Of a stretch of 64,000 bases of DNA, positions 60,314 through 64,000 are shown piece after piece. The stretch is taken from the NCBI RefSeq assembly GCF_024158745.1, contig NZ_JAMZAW010000002.1, positions 124,001-188,000 on the forward strand. Direction: 5' to 3'. This DNA comes from Paenibacillus tyrphae. GTDB lineage: Bacteria; Bacillota; Bacilli; Paenibacillales; NBRC-103111. The notes under the pieces are model-generated. The model was not told the DNA's origin. It did no database searches and worked only from the letters and a program-made list of their open reading frames with translations. A program made the position numbers and the translations under genes. Position 1 is the stretch's first letter. Every line of letters begins with the position of its first letter.

Positions 60314-62161
60314 TTAGCCGGCGTCGGCCGACGGATTGGCATGCATCTCGGCATACAGCCCCCGCAGCGCCAAAAGCTGCTCGTGCGTACCCCGCTCGAC
60401 GATCTCGCCTCCGCGCACGACGAGAATCAGGTCGGCTTCCTGAATTGTGCTGAGCCGGTGGGCGATGACGAAGCTGGTCCGCCCTTGCATGAGCGCCTTC
60501 ATCGCTTCCTGGATGTGCATCTCCGTGCGCGTATCGACGCTGCTGGTCGCTTCGTCCAATATGAGAATGGACGGATCCGAAAGAATCGCCCTGGCAATCG
60601 TCAGCAGCTGCCGCTGCCCGTGGCTCAGATTGCCGCCTTCCGCCGAGAGCGGCGTATCGTACCCTTGAGGCAGCTTGCGGATGAAGCCGTCCGCGTTCGC
60701 CAGCTTGGCCGCCAACCGAATCTCCTCCTCCGTCGCGTCCAGCCGCCCGTACCGGATGTTGTCGCGAATCGTGCCGGAGAACAGATGCGCGTCCTGCAGC
60801 ACCATGCCGAGACGGCTTCTGAGGCTGTTTTTGTCCCACTCCCGGATATCTTTCCCGTCGATCCGGATCGTCCCTTCGGCAATATCGTAGAAGCGGGTGA
60901 GCAGGTTCATGATCGTCGTCTTGCCCGATCCGGTCGGACCGACCAAGGCAACCACTTGCCCCGGCTGAGCAGCGAACGATACGTCCCGCAAAACCGGCGT
61001 GTCGCCGTATCCGAACGTCACCCGGTCGAACTCAACTTCTCCGCGGATGGCTTCTTGCGGCTTCCGGCCGCCCGTCGACCCGAATTCCGTCTCAGTATCC
61101 AAAATCTCAAACACCCGTTCCGCTCCGGCCACGCCGGATTGAATCATATTGTACTGGTTCGCCAACTCGTTGACCGGGCCGCTGAACTGCTTGGAGTAAT
61201 TCAGAAAGCTGACGATGACTCCGATCGTCGTCCAGCCGTTGTAAGCCATCCAGCCTCCGGCGACCGCCAGCAAAATGAAGCTCGTATGGTTCAACAGGTT
61301 CATAAACGGGCCCATCATGCCGGAAAAAATTTGCGCCTGCGTCCCCGCCTGCCGCAGCTTGGCGTTAATCTCTTGAAACTGCCGGGCCGCCAGTTCCTCG
61401 CGGTTGTAGATTTTGACAACCTTCTGCCCGGATATCGTCTCCTCGATGAAGCCGTTCAGCGCGCCGAGATGGCGCTGCTGTTCCTTGAATTGGCTTTTGG
61501 TGCGCTTGCCGATTTGCCGGGCGACGGTAGTGACAAGCGGAATGATCACGAGCGCGACGAACGTCAGCCATCCGTTCAGCATCAGCATCATCGTCAGCGA
61601 GCCGAGCAGCGTAACGATACTGGTGATGAGCTGCAGCAAGCTTTGGTTCAGCGTATTCGAGACGTTGTCGATGTCGTTCGTCGTGCGGCTCATCAGCTCT
61701 CCGTGCGGCGTCTTGTCGAAGAAGCGCACCGGGAGCTCCTGCATATGGGCAAACAGGTCGCGCCGCAGCTCCCACACCGTCCGCCCGGCGATGCCGGACA
61801 TGACATACGTTTGCAGCCACGAAACGGCGCTGCCGCCGATGTAGACGGCCAGCAGAAGAACGCACAGCTGCAGCAGGCCGTTCGGATCGCGAAGCGCAAT
61901 ATAGCGGTCGATTGCCGTCCCGATCAGATATGGTCCCGCGAGCGACAACGCGAGCCCGAGCAGCACAAGCGTGATGACGCCGGCCAACGCGGCCCGCTGC
62001 CGCTTCAAATACCCCCACAGCCGCTGAATCGCAGCCCGGGTGTTCTTGGCCCTTACCTTGGGCACCGGTTCGCCCCGGCGTCCGAATCCGAATGCAGCCG
62101 TCGGAAGGTCCGCCGTTTTTTTTCCATCAGGACGGGCTGAGGGTTGAGCTTGCGGTGTCAC
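60314..62161 (-). CDS. ABC exporter half, second of a heterodimeric pair
   Basis: A 615-aa membrane-ATPase fusion. The membrane domain (about residues 40-340) includes LPVRFFDKTPHGELMSRTTN. The ATPase has Walker A GPTGSGKTT, Q-loop MVLQDAHLFSG, a signature LSHGQRQ in place of LSGGQ, and Walker B ILILDEATSSVD. The start GTG 62161 follows AAAGGAGG and overlaps the upstream ABC gene by 35 bp. The altered signature and the LSGGQ in the partner fit a heterodimer with one full and one degenerate ATP site. Drug or peptide export is likely. Confidence 0.88.
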   Translation of the reverse strand: MTPQAQPSARPDGKKTADLPTAAFGFGRRGEPVPKVRAKNTRAAIQRLWGYLKRQRAALAGVITLVLLGLALSLAGPYLIGTAIDRYIALRDPNGLLQLCVLLLAVYIGGSAVSWLQTYVMSGIAGRTVWELRRDLFAHMQELPVRFFDKTPHGELMSRTTNDIDNVSNTLNQSLLQLITSIVTLLGSLTMMLMLNGWLTFVALVIIPLVTTVARQIGKRTKSQFKEQQRHLGALNGFIEETISGQKVVKIYNREELAARQFQEINAKLRQAGTQAQIFSGMMGPFMNLLNHTSFILLAVAGGWMAYNGWTTIGVIVSFLNYSKQFSGPVNELANQYNMIQSGVAGAERVFEILDTETEFGSTGGRKPQEAIRGEVEFDRVTFGYGDTPVLRDVSFAAQPGQVVALVGPTGSGKTTIMNLLTRFYDIAEGTIRIDGKDIREWDKNSLRSRLGMVLQDAHLFSGTIRDNIRYGRLDATEEEIRLAAKLANADGFIRKLPQGYDTPLSAEGGNLSHGQRQLLTIARAILSDPSILILDEATSSVDTRTEMHIQEAMKALMQGRTSFVIAHRLSTIQEADLILVVRGGEIVERGTHEQLLALRGLYAEMHANPSADAG

Positions 62162-63896
62162 GGACGCTCGCCTCCTTTCCGTGCTGGGAGCGGTAAATAT
62201 CGCGGTAGATCGTACTGCTCCGCAGCAGTTCCCGGTGCGTGCCCCGGGCGGCAATCGCGCCGTCCTCCAGCACGAGGATCAGATCCGCTTCCGTCACCGA
62301 TGCAATGCGCTGGGCGATGACGATGCAGGTCGTTTCGCTCTTCAAAGCTTCCAAAGACTCGCGGATGCGGGCTTCCGTCACCAGATCGACGGCGCTCGTA
62401 CTATCGTCGAGAATAAGAATTTTGGGCCGGAGCAGCAGCGCCCGCGCGATGGATAAACGCTGCTTTTGGCCGCCCGACAGATTGACGCCCCGCTGGCCCA
62501 GCTCCGTATCGTAGCCGTCCGGCATACGTGCGATGAACTCATGAGCCTGCGCCGCCCGGGCTGCCACTTCGACTTCCTCCTGCGAGGCGTCCGGCCGCCC
62601 GTAGCGGATGTTGTCGCGAATCGTGCCGCTGAACAAGACCGCCTGCTGCAGCACGATGCCGACTTGACTGCGCAAATGCTTGGATTCGATATCTCTCACA
62701 TCGGTACCGTCGATTAATACCCGGCCCTCCGTCGCATCGAACAGCCTTGGGATCAGGCCGACCAAGGACGATTTGCCCGAGCCGGTCGCACCGAGAATGC
62801 CGACCGTCTGGCCCGGCTCGACGGCAAAGCTGATGTCTTTCAGCACGAAGTCGGTCTTCCCCGGATCGAATGAGAACGATACCCGGTCAAACCTCACATG
62901 CCCGGTACGGATCGCTCCGGTGTTGGCCTGCTTAGCTTCCGCGATGCCCGGCTGGGTCTCCAGCACTTCGCAGATGCGATCCGCAGACGCCTTCGCCCGG
63001 GAGAACGAGATCAGCAGCATGCCGACGGATAGCAGGGAGAAAAGAAGCTGCGACATATAGCTGAGGTATGCGATCAGGTCGCCCACCGGCATCGCGCCTT
63101 CCCACGTCTGCGCGCCTCCGTACCAGAGCACGGCCACGATGCCAGCGTTCAGCACCAGCATCATCAGCGGCATATTGGCGGCAACGGTCCGTGCGGCTTT
63201 CAGGGCGACTTCCAGGTGCTCCCGGTTCGCCTTCCCGTAGCGCTCGCGCTCGACGGTAGAGCGGACGAACGCTTTCACCACACGGATGCCCTTGAGGTTC
63301 TCCTGAAGCACCGTGTTCAGCCCGTCCAGCTTTTCCTGCACCCGGCCGAACAGCGGAACCGACAGCCGGATCAGCGTGTACAAAATGATAATCAGGAGCG
63401 GCACCACCGCAAGCTGCATCAGCGAGAGCCGCGGACTGAGCGCGATCATCATCGCAATGCTGCCGACCGCCAGCGACGCGCTGCGAACCATGGCGCGCAG
63501 CAGTATCTGGATCTGGTTCTGCACCTGCATGACATCCCCCGTCAGCCGGGTTACAAGCGATCCCGTCGTCAGCCGGTCCAAGTTGTCGAACGATAAGGTC
63601 TGTACTTTTTGAAACAGGCTGAGACGCAGATCCGCCCCAAAGCCGAGCGCCGCCCGGCTGGAAAAAACCGTGCAGCCCATACCGCCGAGTAATCCGACGA
63701 GCGCAGCGCCGATCATCAGCAGGCCCGTATGCCAAATGTGCGTCAGATCGCTGCGCACGACGCCTTCGTTGATGATGCTCGCCATCAGCCTCGGCTGCAG
63801 CAGATCCATGCACACCTCCAGCACCATAAACAACGGTGCAAGCAGCGCAGCCCATGTATAAGGCTTCAAATAAGTTCTAAGCTTCCACACGTTCAT
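62127..63896 (-). CDS. ABC exporter half, first of a heterodimeric pair
   Basis: A 589-aa membrane-ATPase fusion. The N-terminal type 1 exporter domain shows LSFDNLDRLTTGSLVTRLTG. The ATPase has Walker A GATGSGKSS, IVLQQAVLFSG, a complete signature LSGGQKQR and Walker B ILILDDSTSAVD. The Asp after Walker B (DDST instead of DEAT) replaces the catalytic Glu, a mark of the degenerate site of heterodimers such as BmrCD. ATG 63896 follows GGAGGG. It is co-transcribed with the next ABC gene. Confidence 0.88.
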   Translation of the reverse strand: MNVWKLRTYLKPYTWAALLAPLFMVLEVCMDLLQPRLMASIINEGVVRSDLTHIWHTGLLMIGAALVGLLGGMGCTVFSSRAALGFGADLRLSLFQKVQTLSFDNLDRLTTGSLVTRLTGDVMQVQNQIQILLRAMVRSASLAVGSIAMMIALSPRLSLMQLAVVPLLIIILYTLIRLSVPLFGRVQEKLDGLNTVLQENLKGIRVVKAFVRSTVERERYGKANREHLEVALKAARTVAANMPLMMLVLNAGIVAVLWYGGAQTWEGAMPVGDLIAYLSYMSQLLFSLLSVGMLLISFSRAKASADRICEVLETQPGIAEAKQANTGAIRTGHVRFDRVSFSFDPGKTDFVLKDISFAVEPGQTVGILGATGSGKSSLVGLIPRLFDATEGRVLIDGTDVRDIESKHLRSQVGIVLQQAVLFSGTIRDNIRYGRPDASQEEVEVAARAAQAHEFIARMPDGYDTELGQRGVNLSGGQKQRLSIARALLLRPKILILDDSTSAVDLVTEARIRESLEALKSETTCIVIAQRIASVTEADLILVLEDGAIAARGTHRELLRSSTIYRDIYRSQHGKEASVRDTASSTLSPS

Positions 63897-63921
63897 GTCC
63901 CTCCGCTTGTTTGTCGGCTAA

Positions 63922-64000
63922 CTATTCATCCTTGAAATTTCGTTGAAACGTCTCCAAGTCGTCGCGAACCTGCCACAGCAGCCGGCGGAACAGCATTTTT
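63922..64000 (-). CDS. C-terminal end of a gene, possibly a MarR-family regulator
   Basis: Only the last 25 codons are in the window: KMLFRRLLWQVRDDLETFQR followed by NFKDE and a stop, 25 bp before the first ABC gene. The helical, charged end and the place directly upstream of an ABC exporter pair fit a MarR-type regulator, but this is too short to be sure. Confidence 0.35.
   Translation of the reverse strand, partial: KMLFRRLLWQVRDDLETFQRNFKDE

Noticed and set aside
58781..62140. Long + strand frames opposite efeB/efeO and the second ABC gene
   Set aside because: Arg/Leu/Gln-rich translation typical of antisense frames in GC-rich genes; the - strand genes are certain.

Overview
The window looks like a chromosome segment of a spore-forming, moderately GC-rich member of the Paenibacillaceae (Paenibacillus or Cohnella type). 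The evidence is an sspH spore-protein gene with a sigma-G-like promoter, strong GGAGG ribosome binding sites, the suf gene order, lutABC, efeOBU, DUF1802/DUF1805/DUF423 proteins and many IclR/AraC/GntR-type regulators. There is no rRNA, tRNA, CRISPR array or phage block.

Layout. 1-2 kb: the end of a suf iron-sulfur assembly operon (sufC and the 5' part of sufD) behind a strong Fur-box-like palindrome. 2-6 kb: a DUF1802 protein, two very small proteins (55 and 59 aa) and the methionine-salvage pair mtnK-mtnA. 5.8-8.9 kb: a large secreted RCC1-propeller protein. 9-12 kb: RpiR regulator-nagB-nagA for amino-sugar use. 12.8-17.7 kb: a six-gene operon of IclR regulator, SDR, FAH hydrolase, split UxaA-type dehydratase and a second SDR, which reads as a non-phosphorylating deoxy-sugar-acid pathway. 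17.9-21 kb: an ABC exporter, a 200-bp palindromic repeat and a secreted beta-helix protein. 21.3-26 kb: two closely related solute-binding lipoproteins flanking a frameshifted cytochrome P450. 26-34.6 kb: DedA, then a pyroglutamate system (pcp, IclR regulator, two DUF969/DUF979 membrane proteins, pxpA/B/C and a dedicated accB-accC pair) with matching operators at its two control regions. 34.9-37.1 kb: an ECF sigma factor and its zinc-finger anti-sigma partner. 37-43.5 kb: GNAT, SgrR-like regulator, a Cys-rich protein, the second 200-bp repeat, ArsR, ADP-ribosylglycohydrolase and AraC. 43.5-50 kb: SulP transporter, sspH, lutABC and a LutR-like GntR regulator. 50-52.4 kb: a lipase-like hydrolase, DUF1805 and a type I toxin/antisense RNA pair. 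52.4-55.9 kb: a c-di-GMP GGDEF/EAL protein and small conserved proteins. 56-60 kb: the efeO-efeB-efeU ferrous-iron operon under a near-consensus Fur box. 60.3-63.9 kb: a heterodimeric ABC exporter pair, with the tail of another gene (possibly marR) at the right edge.

How it fits together. Two iron-related operons (suf and efe) carry Fur-box-like sites. Several catabolic units (amino sugar, deoxy-sugar acid, pyroglutamate, lactate) each sit next to their own regulator and a candidate palindromic operator. The most interesting items are: (1) the pxpBC-accBC set, which splits the domain set of urea carboxylase into four genes next to pyroglutamate genes; (2) the two 200-bp hairpin elements, each flanked by a duplicated palindromic target; (3) the toxin/antisense RNA pair at 51.5-51.8 kb; (4) the paired solute-binding proteins, which share a 5'-leader hairpin. 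All names are from reading motifs and context; no database search was possible.
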